The notes: generated from the letters alone by a model not told the origin. Positions 1 to 13,439 are shown, counted from the first letter of the stretch. The stretch is 64,000 nucleotides of DNA from Evernia prunastri (GCA_003184365.1 NKYR01000039.1:124001-188000), one strand, 5' to 3'. Numbers and translations: made by a program.

Positions 1-3000
1 GCGCAAGCTGGAAGGCCGAGACCTTTGCGGTAGGATGCGAAGGCGTCGAGGAACGTGTTGGTCGCGCCGTACGCTGATTGACCACGGTTTCCGGTGATCC
101 CGGTGCCGGATGACAACATGAGGAAGAAATCAAGTTGACAGTCAGCTAGACAATGGTGAAGATTCCATGCACCTTGCACACGAGGCTTGATGACAGCCTC
201 CCAATCGGCGAAGGAGATCTTTTCGAACAGGGTGTCTCGCAGAGTCATTGCTCCGTGTATCACCCCCTTGATAGGCGGCAAGTTTGTTAGGCAGTCTGAG
301 ACAACATTTTGGACCTGCGCTAGGTCTGCAACGTCACACCTCGCGACGACGACATTGACACCTTGCCCTCGAAGCTCTTCCACTAGATCTGGGACTCCTT
401 TCTGGTTCATGCCACTGCGAGATACGAGGATGATATTTCTGGCACCTTCTCGAGCCAGCCATCTGGTGATGGACCTGCCGATACCGCCGGTTCCACCTGT
501 GATCAAATACGAGGCGGCGCCACTAGGGATAGCTTTGGGAGGTATTGCTGGTAACGCCTAGAAGAGATCAGCAATGGAAGCTTCGTGGTAATGAAGTGCA
601 ACCTTACCTGGACTGTACTGTCACTGGTAGCTTCAATAACAATTTTACCTGTATGCTTTCCAGTTTGCATCTGGCGCATTGCTTGCTGGATCTCGGAGAC
701 CGGGAATACCGTGATGGGGGTAACGAGACGAATCTTGTTGTCTTCGTACATCTTGATCACGTCGAGGAGGACCCGTTTGAAAACATGTGGTTTCTTGTCT
801 GCAAGAACAGTGAGATCCACAGCCGAGAAGGAGACGGAGTCCAGAAATTTTCCCATTTCCAGATTCGAGTTTTGCACTAGGTCTCGCTTGCCGATCTCGA
901 TGAATCGGCCAAGTGGTGCCAGACATTGCCAGGACTGACGAAGTATCTCTCCCGCTGTTGAATTCAGCACCACATCCACCCCCTTTTGGTTTGTCAAGGC
1001 CATCAACTCCAGGTGGAAAGAGGTGTCGCGACTAGAAAAGATGTGACTTTCCGAGATACCATATGTCTGCATAACCAAGCTTTTCTTTTCCAAAGATCCT
1101 ACAGTGACGAACACTTCGGCTTTTGCCTCTTGAGCCAACATTATCGCAGCTTGGCCTACACCACCGGCAGCAGCATGGATCAGGACCGACTCGCCTTCGG
1201 CAAGTCTTCCGACCTCAGATAGTGCGTAATGTGCAGTGCAGAATACCACTGGAATCGAAGCGGCCTGCGTGAATCCCAGGCTTTCCGGTATCTCGGCCAC
1301 CATGTGTTGTGAAACCCGCGTATAGTTGGCGTAGGCTCCGTTCGTAATGGCACAGACGCGGCTCCCCGGAGTGATGTCGGTCACTTTGGATCCAACGGCA
1401 GTTACTATACCACTACATTCGACTCCGATCTCTCGCTCAAAAGGAATTTGCCCAAGGGCAACCATGATATCCTTGAAGTTCATCCCAGTGGATTTGATGG
1501 AAATCTCAACCTCGTCATTTCCAAGCTCAGCTTTAAGGCTTAGATCATCCTGGAAATAGATACTATCGAGTTGGCCTACCTGACCTACCCTTAATGCTAA
1601 TGGTCTTCCCGGTTGTATAAAAGCCTGAGACTCGGGAATGGGTGAGTGGGTCTCGCGAACAACATACTCGTCTTTTCTCGTGTTTCCGACGATTCGAGGA
1701 ACCTGTAACACTCCTTTCATCTCCAGAAACTCCGTGTCCGCCTGGAAACTGGGATATTCAAAGCCAAACGTGAGTCTAAACACCCGCAAAATCAGGTCGC
1801 TAACTCGATCATCGGGCAATTGGTCTCCGTGGTCCAGATCAAGGGTCACGATGCGAAGACCCGCATTCTCCATCTGAAGCGTGCGAACAAACCCTGTGAT
1901 CATATTTGCTTCTGGGTTTTGGGATTTCGCTCCTCGGCTCACCCAAAGAATGCCACGCGCGGTCGAAAAGAGGACCTGCATGCTCTTGAAGCCGATCTCG
2001 TTGAAACTGGACAAGATGGACTCTTCCATGGCGAACACAATTCCATACTTGTCATTTAGGTCAACCTCCAGAACGTTCCCTACGGGCGATAGCTGGCCTG
2101 TCAGCTGATGAAGTGAAGGGCGGATTGCCTCGACCAATGTAGTGCATGGCTTGTCACAGACGACCAAAGATGTTGCTGGGTAGGTCGGCTTTTCTTTCGG
2201 GATTGCAGTTGTCAACATCACACTCGCTACACTTGGCCCATTGCCGTGGACCAGCACGCTGCCATCAAGGCCAGAAAAGCCAGTTTTGCGATACACAGAG
2301 TCCCACGCGGTTTCTGTTAATACTGGGCCATCCTTCCGATCACTTTCTTCTCCAAGCCACCATCCTAAACGTGGTGACGCTCTCGTTAGCTCTTACTCTA
2401 CTATCAGTCTGCAAAGCTTACCTGGCAAAGTCCCAAAGATGATAGTATTCGAAAGCAGTAGCAAAGTTATCTCGCCAATGAGAGCCTTCCCCCCAGGTCT
2501 TAGCAATCGTCGCACGTTCTGCATCGTGTTTTCCATGTTGACTGTCGCATGAAGTACATTAGCAGCAATGACTAAATCGTAAGTCTCCGGCTCGAATCCC
2601 TGGGCCGTAGGGTCTTCCTCCACGTTCAACTTGCGATAGCTAATTCTATCGCCCCACTCCTTTTGCTCCTCTTTAGCCCGCTCGAAGAAGCCATTGGATA
2701 TATCAGTGAAGTCGTAGTGTGCAAATTTGCCCCCTAATGCACGTAGTATCGGCATGGTACAATTACCTGTTCCAGCGCCTAGCTCGATGATGCGCATGTT
2801 GGGAGTCTGGTGAGCAAGCTTGAGGGCTATGTCCGCACAATAGTCATTGGCAAGCGTGATATGTTCGTGTCTGCGATAGAAGGTTTCCAGCATGTTATCA
2901 TTCAGCATGACTGATAAAGGCTCGACTTCTCCAGTGAATATTGAGACAAGACTCTCACCAATAGAGCACACCAGGCGACCACAGGCGTCAGAAGAGGCTA

Positions 3001-6000
3001 ATTGAGTGAGGAACTGTTGTTTTTCATCGCCGTTACAGCTCGTCCAGTCCGATACCTGAAAGGGCGAGCTGCGCTGCTGGACCTGTACCAGTAGCTTGCT
3101 AAGCACTCTGTGAAGGTCCTGTAGGTGCGTCTGCGGGATACAAACATCATTTCTTGACATAAAATCAAGTGCAGACTCGAGATGGTAGAACGCGGCTCTC
3201 TCCAGGTCTTCCATTTGCCTTGTAGCGTTTTCCGTCTCGGAACGCCTAGTGAACTCGGAGTACTGTTCTCGAGTCATTAGATCAAGACATGGCTCCCAGT
3301 GCGTCTGATAGCAGAGCCCTCGATCGCCAACTCGACCGCCGTCGGTATCTTGGCTCGGTAACTCCGAACCCACAAAGCCTTCCACCTGAATCAGAACTTT
3401 TGATTCATCTTTGGCGTCTACAACAACAACGGATGCGTGAACGTCTGGATCGGAGGCGCTAAACGGCCTGTGTCTCGTAGCAAGTACTCGGAGCTCCGAA
3501 CCGGGCGTATTCGGTAGCCCATGACATACATTAATCGCCTTCAGAAATGTTGGCACATGCAGGCCTGACTCGGAGAGATCGCCTCCTGTGGAGGCAATGT
3601 CTATCACCTGTAGGCAGGCATCAAAGGTCACAGGGTGTATTAACAGTCCACTCTCAAAGTCATTTGGCATCATGGTGGATGTTTCTGGAATAGAGATGGT
3701 GCCTATGGCATGGTCTGTAGTTGCTCGACCAGCGATCAAGTTTTGGAATGCTGTTCCGAATTCAAGACCCGCACGAGAAAATCTGGAGTATACATCAACA
3801 GGATCTATAGACGTTTGACATATCGAATAGTGATCGTCGATAGTGTTCCTGTACTGGTCTTGCTGGGCAGTTATGTGACGTTGACCATTGATGGGATTAG
3901 GCTGTTGATCCATTTGATGTAGGGAGACCAGCCCCTGGCAGTGCTCTCCCCAGCCGTTCTCCGATGTCCAAGAAAAAATCGCGAACTCCATCCACGTTTT
4001 CGAAAAACTTCGAGATCCTTCTTCTCGAGGTCGCATGACCAACGAGATCTCAGTGGATGTATCTTCGGAAAGGACCATAGGGCGACTGATCTTCACCTCG
4101 CGGAGTTTGTATTGCGTGTCAGGGGTCAACTGACGGTCGTGCAAGACAGCATATTGCGAGCTAGCCTCAAGTACCATGACAAGATAGCCAGTAGCAGGAA
4201 ACACAATGCTGCCTTGAACCTTGTGATGTGACAGCCAAGGGATATCAGCGATACGTATTATGCTTTTCCACCTGGGCTCAATTTCATTAAAGTCATCGAC
4301 AAGGCTTCCAAGCAGATCACTGCGTGGAAAACGCTTTAAACGATGGTTTACACTCAAGCGGGACTCGTGCCAATACCTTCTGCTGTGGTTCCAGGGATAG
4401 GATGGTAGATCATCAAGAGGCTTCGGGGCAGGAGAGCCTTGAGGGTTGTTGATGGCTGAGAAGTTGAGATTACAGCCACGAATATGCAATGAAGAGGCTA
4501 AGGAAAGGATGGTCCTCGTTGCATCGCAGTTCCGAACCAGTGTCGAGAAATACTGAACATCAGAAGTCCAGCCGGCGTTCTTCATGATGTCCCTGGTCGG
4601 CGCCTCCAGAGCGGAATGTGGTCCAATTTCGACCAATATATCCGGCCCTTTCCCATTGCTGTACATGCTTTGGACTCCATCCACAAATTGGACCGGACTG
4701 GTCATGTTCTCCACCCAATACTCTGCTGTGAGCTCTGTCGTGTCAATCTGCCGACTGGTAACTGATGAATGGAATTGTACGCGATGTTCCTCCTTGGGCT
4801 TTACTGTTTGTATCGCGGCTAGGTAATCGCTAGCGATGTCGTGCATATGTGGAGAGTGGTATGCCACGTCCACTTTCAGTCGGCGACAGAATAGGCTCTG
4901 TTCCTCGGCGTAAGCCTCCATTTCAGAGATTGCGTCTACGTCACCCGAAGCGGTTACAAGAGATGGCCCGTTAACGCAAGCGATGACCATATCCGTGGAA
5001 CCGAGCTTCTTCATCATGAGCCGAACCTTAGCAGGGGATGCACCAATGGCCAGCATAGCTCCAGGGCAGTCTAAACGTCTTGACTTGAGAGTTTCGGCAA
5101 GTGTACCGCGATGATAAGCTATCAGTATACATTGTTCTAACGATAATGCACCAGCGGCGTACGCCGCGCCGATTTCACCGCTTGAGTGGCCTACGACCGC
5201 GGATGGTTCAATGCCCCAGGACGAGAGTAGACGAACCAGTGCAATCTGTATTGCGGTGGTAGCAGGCTGACTAATGCAAGCCCGATCAATCAATGAGGAC
5301 CTCGCGTCTTTGTTCAGTTCATCTGACAGGCTTTAGTACAAGATCGGAGCACGATCAACGAGACTTGTACCTAGAAGCGACCATTTTGATCCAAGTCCTG
5401 CTAGGATGTGATCTGCTTGTCGTAGGACTTCTGCGAAGATAGGGTAATAGAGCAATTCTCGGCCCATGGCGAACCACTGTGCTCCTTGACCAGTGAAAAT
5501 AAATCCAAACGTAGGTTTGCCGGACGGTCTTGAATGATTATCGCCCTTGCTAGATAAATGAGAGCTTAATTCCGAACATGTCGAGGCCGAGACTGCTTCT
5601 CTCCACTCTAACGAGGATCTACGGTGGCATAAGGTGAACGCTAATCGGTCCAAAATATCTTCATCGTCGATGCTGGTTTGTCGATCAAGATAGGATGCTA
5701 CACATTTGGTGAGCGCATGGTCAACGAAACCTTTCTCAATTGAGTAGTCTCAACATACCTAAGTCATGCATCTGCGTCTTGAGTGCAATCTTATCGTTTG
5801 CACTAAGAATGAACAGGCGTCTCCTCGGGCATTCAACAGAGATGAGCAATTTCGACGGATCTTTAACCGAAACGGTGCCATTGGTCTTGTGGCCTTCGGC
5901 GGTGTCAACTGGTGGATCATCATTTATCCTAGGTGTCGAATGACCATTGGCATGGATAGTGCCGTTTGGTCGGTATCCGTTGCTATGGCTAGCGGGCTTG

Positions 6001-7675
6001 TATTGTTCCAAGATGACATGGACATTGGTACCTATGAAATCATGAGCATCTCAGTTCGGCAATCAAATTTGTACTATACCTCCAAAGCCAAAGTTACTTA
6101 TGGACGCGCGTCGCGTAAAAGTATTGGGCCATACTACCAGCGACGTTGGAACCTAGCTCCCTTTAGCTCTAAGGATAGATTCGTTGCCTGAACTTGATTC
6201 ACCTTCAGCTTCCACTGTTTCAGTGGAATATCCTTGTTCGGCTCCTCAAAGTTGATATTAGGAGCAATCACACCTTCTTCCAAGGCGAAGATTGTCTTTA
6301 CCATGGCAGCGAGGCCACTAGCAGCCTCAAGGTGTCCAATGTTGGTTTTTACCGAACCAACGTGAAGAGGGTTATCAATTGCACGTTTGACGGTGAATAC
6401 GCTTGATATGGCTTCAGCTTCAACGGGATCACCAGCTGCAGTGCCCGTACCATGAGCCTCGACATAGGCCGTCTCACTTGGGTCTAGACCAGCAGTCTGA
6501 TAGACTGATCTCATCAAGTTGGCCTGACTTTCCTTGCTCGGAAAGGTTATACCATTTGTTTTACCGTCTTGGTTGGCCCCAGTGTTTCGAATGATGGCGC
6601 GGATGTTATCACCGTCGCGAATCGCATGGTCGAGAGGTTTCAACACTAAGCTAATAGCGCCTTCGCCACGGCCATATCCTGTGCCTCTGGAGTCATACGT
6701 GTAGGAAATTCCTTCTTCTCCAAACAGCCTTCTTCCATTAGCCTCCCTGGATGCGCCTGGGTCGGGCAGGTACCATACCTGAGCATGCTCAGACCGACCA
6801 TAGTGTCTGGAGAGAGCATGATGTGAGAGCCGCACACTATGACTTGCGTATTTTCTTCTGTTCGCAGACTCTGACATGCAACATGGAGAGCGGCTAAGCT
6901 GGATGAGCAGGCAGTATCCATAGTTATGCTAGCACCTTTGAGATCGAAGACATAGCTTATACGATTAGAAAGAATGTTCGCACCAGTCCCTGTCGACTGG
7001 TAGATAGGAACCTCGTCTACATCCTTGAAAAGAATGTTGGTGTAGTCAATTTGAGCAGCTCCAACATAGACTCCAGTTTGGGTGCCAGCTATGGTCGCGA
7101 CCGTGATACCAGCTACCATGATGGCTTAGTCCCCGTTCTGTGATGTGATGAAAGGGACCATACCATTCTCCAGAGCTTCGTAAGTAGTTTCGAGTAATAA
7201 CCTTTGTTGAGGGTCCATGGCCTTGCAAACAGTGTCAGATTCTCATGTCCGATACTAGAATGAGATGAAGATAAATACCTTTGCCTCGTTCGGAGAGATA
7301 CCGAAGAATGGCGCGTCGAAGAGACCAACATCTTCTTTGAGAAAATGAGCCCCTCGAGAGTTGAACTATTCAAGGATTCAGTCATAATTAGGACTGGCAA
7401 AGGACTGTTCTCACGCAGCCGCTCTTTGAGGGATTCGGATGGAAGTAGGCCTCTGCATTGAATCTGTCTCTTGGAACCTCAGACCACGCGGATCCCCCTT
7501 GGCAACACATGTCCCAAAGGTTTCTTGCATTAGTAGCTTCCCCAGGGAATCGACCTGCAAGGCCAACAATCGCAATGGGGGTAGGATTGGAATCTTGAAC
7601 CGGGTTCTCGGTCACTCCATTGACGTGGTGATCATCCTGTCCGCCGTTTACGGCCGGCGTTTTAATGAATGGCAT
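1..7675 (-). CDS. Highly reducing type I polyketide synthase, 3' end beyond the window
   Basis: Builds a reduced, C-methylated polyketide by iterative condensation on one multidomain chain. Eleven exons fit one frame: 7675-7415, 7365-7279, 7221-7164, 7112-6779, 6728-6203, 6152-6080, 6031-5759, 5697-5371, 5322-2422, 2364-608 and 557 to the window edge, giving about 2384 residues so far. Visible domains in order are KS (DTACSSS, EAHGTGT, NIGHLE), AT (TGQGAQW near residue 606, GHSSGE near 692), DH (HxxxGxxxxP near 1014, DxxxQ near 1214), CMeT (ELGAGTGN near 1492), ER (AAGGVGQA near 2014) and KR (GGTGGIG near 2220, SAYGATN near 2359). All key residues look intact, so every tailoring domain may be active. 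The acyl carrier protein expected after KR lies outside the window. Introns of 48-61 bases crowd the KS and AT region, while DH to ER sits on two long exons. It lies beside a hydrolase of the LovG type. The family is certain; the product is not. Confidence 0.95.
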
Positions 7676-8974
7676 GACTTCGAAAAATATACGAAGTTCG
7701 TGTGCGCTCGAGCTCTACGATCATCAGTGAAAATGCTCGCCCTGAGAAAGGAGCGACATATATATCGATAAATACCTCTATGCTGCCCGGGCCATGCCGC
7801 GCTACGTGCCCAGCTCTGTGGTAACGCCACGTGGCTTGCTAAGCCAAGGGTATACAGACTAATTCGCTATGATATCCAGTCGGTCCTCACTTTAATCAGA
7901 GTGTAAGGATACTCTAAATACAAGCGTAAAGTTTGCAAAGTGGATCGAGCGAGCCAAAATCCCTTTCGAACTTATAGAAATGCAGGCGTCAAACCCACAC
8001 GATCACACGAATCAGCTGAGACTCTTTCCCTTTCTTCCGAAATACGAAGCTTAGTGAGGATAGTAAGGACACTGGGGGCAAAGAGAGACGATTGTTAGGT
8101 CGAACTACTGGTTAAGATGGTGAAGTAATTATCGGATCGGTGCGTGACTTAGAATTCATATCCGGATAGGTTGCAGGTCTAGGATGCAGACGAATGTTTT
8201 AGGTCAGGATTGTGTGTGGGCTAGATGCTCCTGCTTAATCCAGTTTAGCGAGATATTGGAGAGTCATGTGTGGTTAGGGCTACCTGTCATCCAGTGGCGT
8301 GCGTACCTCCTGCAATGAGGAGACTTACGGGTTTTTGTTCGGTTAGAACGGGTCGTTTTCTTTAGTATAAATCTTATTAGTGTATATGGACGTCGGGCTA
8401 CAGGGCTCATCCGAGGCCTGGACCCTCGACTCTCAATCGCCGCGTCAGCCATCTAATTTACTAGGCTATGCAAGATAGGACTCGGAGACCGAGAGGCCAA
8501 TTGTACAGCCTACATGAGTACATTGAGGATTTACAGGATTTGAAAAATCGGCTAGGGGGATTCATTCATACCTGGTAAGATTTGCGTGCACTGTAGAGTG
8601 ATTTAACCTGCATATTGAGATAACGCCAAAGACTTAAATCCGGGTGTCAGTCCGGAACAAGGAGACGCCACGCGCTTGATGTACCGACCACTGCACATCT
8701 TTTCTTCGCCAGTAGCTACGAAATTGTGGAAGTGGTCGGTTGGGGCAACCAAACCGCCAGATACAACCCATTCCTGGATGTGCGTCATCTGCTCTTCCGA
8801 TTTGGTACAAAGTGATTCTGATCGGATTACCTAGTCTATACGGGGTAGAGGAGTACCTATAAGCATGGGATATAAGTTCCCCGTACCCGAGTGGATCGAC
8901 CACCCAACATGATTGGGAAAGTAGTGAAGGCAAGAAATACATTTATGTCCTTCATCGACGAAAGTCATGCCTTT
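7676..8974. other. Intergenic, PKS promoter side
   Basis: This stretch separates the PKS start from the 3' end of the hydrolase gene. A TATATATCGATAAATA run at about 7756-7772 is a possible TATA region for the PKS. Minus-strand open frames near 8603-8942 contain a protein-like stretch but have no recognisable family or splice model, so no gene is called. Confidence 0.4.
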
Positions 8975-9859
8975 CTATACAGACGGCTTTGGTTGAGACC
9001 TTTCCACCAACGAGCGTATCTCTTTGGCGATTCTTTGCGTAGTTGCAAGATCCCAAGGGATCGTATGAGCGCCACCATGCTCAAAGATAGAGGCAGAAGG
9101 CTGATGACAGAGGTTGTACAAGGCCCTGCTTGCGTGGGATACCGGATCTTTGGAACCCACGATATGAGCAGTGGGAATGTTGATGCGCTCGGCTGTCTCG
9201 TCTGCCAACATAATGCTACTGCCGTTCATCTGGAATGGCGGAAAACCGCAGATGAAGATAGCAAATTGGAAAGGACTCGTCCACTTCTCCACCGATTGCC
9301 GGAAAATTAGATTGGCAGCGATACTTGCTCCTTCCGAGAATCCCAGAACTCCATCGAAAGGGTCTCCATCGTGCTGCTCGATGTACTGCTGGAGATAGTC
9401 ACAGGCGGCATTTGAAGACCCTCTATCCGTCATCCCTTTTTCTCGCCAGCCTCGAACGTAGTCCTCGGGAGATATGACCTGCCGCGACAGAGCTTTGGCT
9501 ACGCCTACCAGTTGGGTGTGGTGAGGAACATCTTTGCCGAAGAATCGATAGTATGGCCCTTCATATTGGGCGGCGACTCCCATGGCGGGTGGTGCTTCAA
9601 CCTGGCCATTTACGAATTTCAATTGGACATTATCAGTCTTGGAGAGCTCATACATTACGGGTGCTGTTCCAAAGGGCAAAAATCAGCACCGGAGGTGAAG
9701 AGATGTGGGAAAGGGGAATTCCGACCGAGTTGGGTTTGAAGAACCTATACCCGTTCTTATCAGCTTCATGGCCTGTACATCGGCTACAGATAATAAATGG
9801 CGAAGACGGAATCTTACAGTAGCATTTGTGCCGCCGCCGTGAAGGCAAAGTAATTTCAT
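8975..9859 (-). CDS. FSH1-family serine hydrolase, LovG-like candidate PKS releasing enzyme
   Basis: Alpha/beta hydrolase of the fungal FSH (DUF341) family, 249 residues. The model has three exons: 9859-9818, a 19-base microexon 9744-9726, and 9663-8975. The microexon restores the expected start (MKLLCLHGGGTNAT, then VLQTQLAPVMYEL), which matches the N-terminal style of the family. The nucleophile serine sits in GFSEGA, the acid is probably Asp in GSKDPV and the histidine is in HGGAHTIP, so the triad is complete. LovG of the lovastatin pathway belongs to this family and releases the chain from a highly reducing PKS. Lying about 1.3 kb upstream of a PKS on the same strand, this gene is inferred to do the same. 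It could instead be an unrelated esterase. Confidence 0.88.
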
Positions 9860-10090
9860 GTTGATTTTATTGGGTCTCGAGTGTTATATGCAGCGTGCTG
9901 AAATGTAGATCATTGGAAGATGTGAGTGGGATGTGGGAAGGACGAAAAGTGGAAAGTGCCCTCCCGGGGTAATGGTAGAGTACGGTAGGTGCGGTAGATA
10001 TAGGCGAGAGGATGCGGAGGAACCTTAGTCCGGGTAACCCCGAGCGCTTGGATCTGCATGCACTTATAAATGTTATCATTTAACACTACC

Positions 10091-10115
10091 TGCATCTGCA
10101 TCTGCATCTGCATCT
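10091..10115. repeat. TGCATC hexamer tandem repeat
   Basis: About four copies of TGCATC in tandem upstream of the hydrolase gene. Confidence 0.85.
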
Positions 10116-10710
10116 TCTACATAAAGTCTTTCATGCACATGCAGCTCTACTTGCCATCACTTGCAGCTTAACATGTGTTTGCACCTTACCGAATCAATCT
10201 TGCAGACCAACTACCTAGGTAGGTACCTCTCAAATTCAAGGACCGACTTTCAGTCCTTGACTCACGTCTCTACGTCCGCGCCTTTGCATTCATCTACTTT
10301 CTAGTTGTCGCCTTAATGAAAAACAACTTTCTCACAACAAGACTCTACTAATCTTTTCTTATATAAGTAAACATAGACCTACAGAGTATGTGACAGACTG
10401 AAAAGAAAGCCCCCCCCCCCATGACCCTGCATATATATGCAGGGCAATGGACTAGACATATGCCGGGCGCACTATTTTGCTCCATCAAATACTGTATGTA
10501 CTACCGTAAGTATGTTGTAAGCAATGATACTCATTGACACACAGACCTCCTGTCATGAATCACGATCATTTCCATTTCTATTGATGCAGACCCTCAGCCA
10601 CCCCCGTACTTTAGTGTCTAGATCGCGATCTTCGTGGTATCGAAAAAGCTCGCAACTTGCTGTCATGGAGGATCCGACATCATTTTGGGCTCGGGGCGTT
10701 ATCTCTATTC

Positions 10711-10998
10711 AACCGTATCTACGGAGTACCTGGAAATGCGATCTTCCCGGAAATACAGTCTCTACCCCGAGACTACTCCGTGACTACCCGGATAGCGCAC
10801 CCCGAGGGCACGATCCGGGGTAGAGTATGACTTACCACCGCATAAGGTGATAAGAATCAACAAATGATAATATTTACTTCTCATAACCCTCTTAGTGCCA
10901 TTTTGTTATACAAACTTGGTGGAATGTAAGCCTTTTAGGTGTTGCGCTGGATTCATCGGCTTTTAGAGATTGCATTTCCAGGTACCGTAGATACGGTT
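10711..10998. repeat. Inverted repeat, arms 10711-10739 and 10972-10998
   Basis: The left arm begins AACCGTATCTACGG and ends TACCTGGAAATGC. The reverse complement of the right arm is the same apart from two extra bases (AG) in the middle of the left arm. The arms are about 230 bases apart. The ends of a small non-autonomous or foldback element are one explanation. Short GC-rich words such as GGATC...CTCGGGG also recur in both flanks but in a different order, so this is not one simple palindrome. Confidence 0.7.
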
Positions 10999-11363
10999 AA
11001 TTGATCTCCGGACTGGAGCCCGGTACTCTGGATCGGGGTGCTCCACCTCGGGGGGTTTGGGCGCTATCGTTGCGTATCTTTTTCAGGCAGGGACAGCGCA
11101 AAGGACTGAACCTGAAATGTTTTTACGTACATCAAAAATACAATACCTTGGAGTATTAATGACTAGCTGCTTGAAACACTTAAGTATTTCGATATAATTC
11201 CGTTTCTTGAGAAAGGGTGTATGCAAATACAGTCCTCGATCTTAACCGGAATGGTAGTATCAGGCTCGACAATTGCTACCCCTGATTTGAAACTCATCTA
11301 TCAATACTGAGCTGCGCCCGACCAAAAGAATTCTTGTCCTGCTGCAGAATTCGTGAACGTCAA

Positions 11364-13439
11364 ATGACAACACCACTAAATATGACCATTAACATAAAGA
11401 ACAAGCAAGACGGATTTGCTTTGCAAGTCAAAGATGCTGCTTGGCACATCGAGACACTTGGAGATCCAGAGCATCTATCAGACGCACACAAACGTCTCGA
11501 CTATTTGAACTTGATGCCAAAGCTGGCTCTGTTCTGCCTCGTCTCCGAATGGCTTTACTTGGGTTACCGCATCTTCCTAGCCACAAAAGCGCCAGACGCA
11601 CAAACCTCTGCTTATGTGTTTCTGTCGATTGAGGTCTGCGCCGCAGGTCAGTCAATTTTGTCCAAGACAGAGCGACTGTGTGCTGATCTCTGCAAGCTAC
11701 GGCTGGACTTGTACATCTACAAACACTTTCGGCTTGGGGTAAAGCCAAACTCCAGCTTCCTGTTAGATTAGTGGGCGACTACTTACCGTCGGTTGACGTC
11801 TTCCTCCCATGTTGCGGCGAAGACCTAGAGGTAATACTGGATACTGTTCGAGCTGCGTGCGCTCTGGATTATCCGCCAGAGTCTTATCGTATTGTTGTGC
11901 TCGACGATGGCTGTTCGAGGACAGTACGGAGGGCTGTCGAGAGGCTTTCGCTGGAATTGAATTGTAGGAACCTCCATTACACGTCCAGGGGCTTCAAGGT
12001 TCTTTCGCATTCGAAGGCAGGAAACCTCAATTTCGGCCTCAATTTCGTTTCTGGGCTTCCGTCCGGTCCGTCTGAGCTAGTCGCCGTCTTGGACATTGAC
12101 ATGATACCTCTACCACACTGGCTTCGTACAATGCTGCCATACATTTTAGCAGATAGTAAAGTAGGACTGGCGAATCCAGCCCAGCGCTTCTACAACATCC
12201 CGGATCGTGACCCTTTCTTACAAAATCTGGACATAGTGTTCGACGGAATAGAGACAATCAAAGAATGTGTCTCATCATCATGGTGTAAGTTATCTGATCA
12301 GAGCCACTTCTTCCTGTCCAGCGTTGGCTTTAGTAGTGTGACGCTTTGTGCAAACAAAGATCAATTAAACAACACAACGCTGATTGTGAAGTCCTTCAGG
12401 TACTGGAACAGGTTTCGTAGTACGGCGACAAGCATTGCATCAAATTCAATGGTTCCCTACGGACAACCACTGCGACGATATTATGACTTCGGTGTATCTG
12501 ACTGCAGCAGGATGGAAAATTGCTTACGTGCCAGAGACCGTGCAGTGGGGCTTAGTGCCAGACACTGTGAGGAAGCACAATGTCCAGCGCACACGATGGA
12601 CGGCCGCCTTCATATATAGCATTCTTTCCCTCTGGAGCGATCGTACAAAGGGTCACGCAACTATCCAGCAACGAGCAGGAGCTACCATACCGAGCGTAGC
12701 GCTTGTTACCACCAACGCACTTATCGCATTCAGCGCCGTTGCTGTCCCGTGGATCTTGTTCACTGGATCTCAGACCGTCCTATACCAGTCTCCGATGCAG
12801 CTGCAAATCCTACTCTATTTACAGTCGCTTTTCTTTGTTGCTGCCTTTGTAAGTGCATTTACAAGATCCCGAAGTTCTAAAAGTCACGGGATTATATTTC
12901 CCAACTGGGAGCAGGTGGGATTCGAACCTTTCCAAATTGCGACCATCATTCGAGTTACGATCTCCGAGCTCCTAGGCGTGAAGCTGCAGTCGTTCGCTCC
13001 AAGCTTCGGATCTACGACCGCAAATAAGACAAGCTGGTTCCAGGTATTAACTCAAAGGATCGATGTAGATCTGGTGGCACATCTAGTTATATTCTTGGTT
13101 CATTTAGCCGCAGGGTGCGTGGGATTGCGCACGACGATGACGGCTACCGAACATGGGAGCCTCTTTCAATGTCTGTTCTCGAGGGCTGGTTACCCTGCGT
13201 TTTTTCTTCTCTGGGCAAAACATCTTCTTCAGTCCGGGATTCCGATACCCTGGATCATGTCAAGTCGACAAGTATGGCCTTTACGAGAGAGTCTCCTTGT
13301 CCGCGATCCTGTCAGCAAGGTCGCCTATCCCTCCAAAGAAGCCACCGATCCTCACAGAACTAGACCTGCGCAAACTTACGCCAAACTTGCGCTCTGTTAC
13401 TATTGGATCGTACTTGTGTCAGCTTGGTGCATCCGTTAG
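11364..13439 (+). CDS. Cellulose-synthase-like GT2 glycosyltransferase, multi-pass membrane protein
   Basis: Processive-type family 2 glycosyltransferase of 636 residues, expected to use a nucleotide sugar at a membrane. Three exons fit: 11364-11646, 11697-12284 and 12400-13439. The first ATG in frame is at 11364. The D, D, D, QxxRW signature is complete: VVLDDG, LDIDM, CDDIMTS and QRTRW. Two hydrophobic segments precede the catalytic domain and several follow it, as in the cellulose synthase catalytic fold. Without the 115-base intron the acceptor region is unreadable; with it the motif TGTGFVVRR appears, as in homologues. It lies between the PKS-hydrolase pair and an acyltransferase, which suggests glycosylation of the polyketide, but a cell-surface glycan role cannot be excluded. 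Confidence 0.9.

Larger units (their letters stand above)
9860..11363. other. Divergent intergenic region with repeats
   Basis: Shared upstream region between the hydrolase (minus) and the GT2 gene (plus). It contains a TGCATC hexamer run at about 10091-10115, a C homopolymer near 10410 and an inverted repeat at 10711-10739 and 10972-10998. No gene is supported; the open frame at 10524-10823 has no family resemblance. Confidence 0.5.

Noticed and set aside
5698..5758. A 28-base intron in the PKS ending at GAGAAAG
   Set aside because: Too short for a fungal intron. The 61-base alternative ending TGTGTAG gives the expected sequence before the AT domain.
8603..8942. Protein-like minus frames downstream of the hydrolase gene
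   Set aside because: No family was recognised and no splice model joins the two frames convincingly.
11647..11771. GT2 start as a separate short gene ending at 11771
   Set aside because: A 50-base intron at 11647-11696 joins the two frames and gives a continuous family-like N-terminus.
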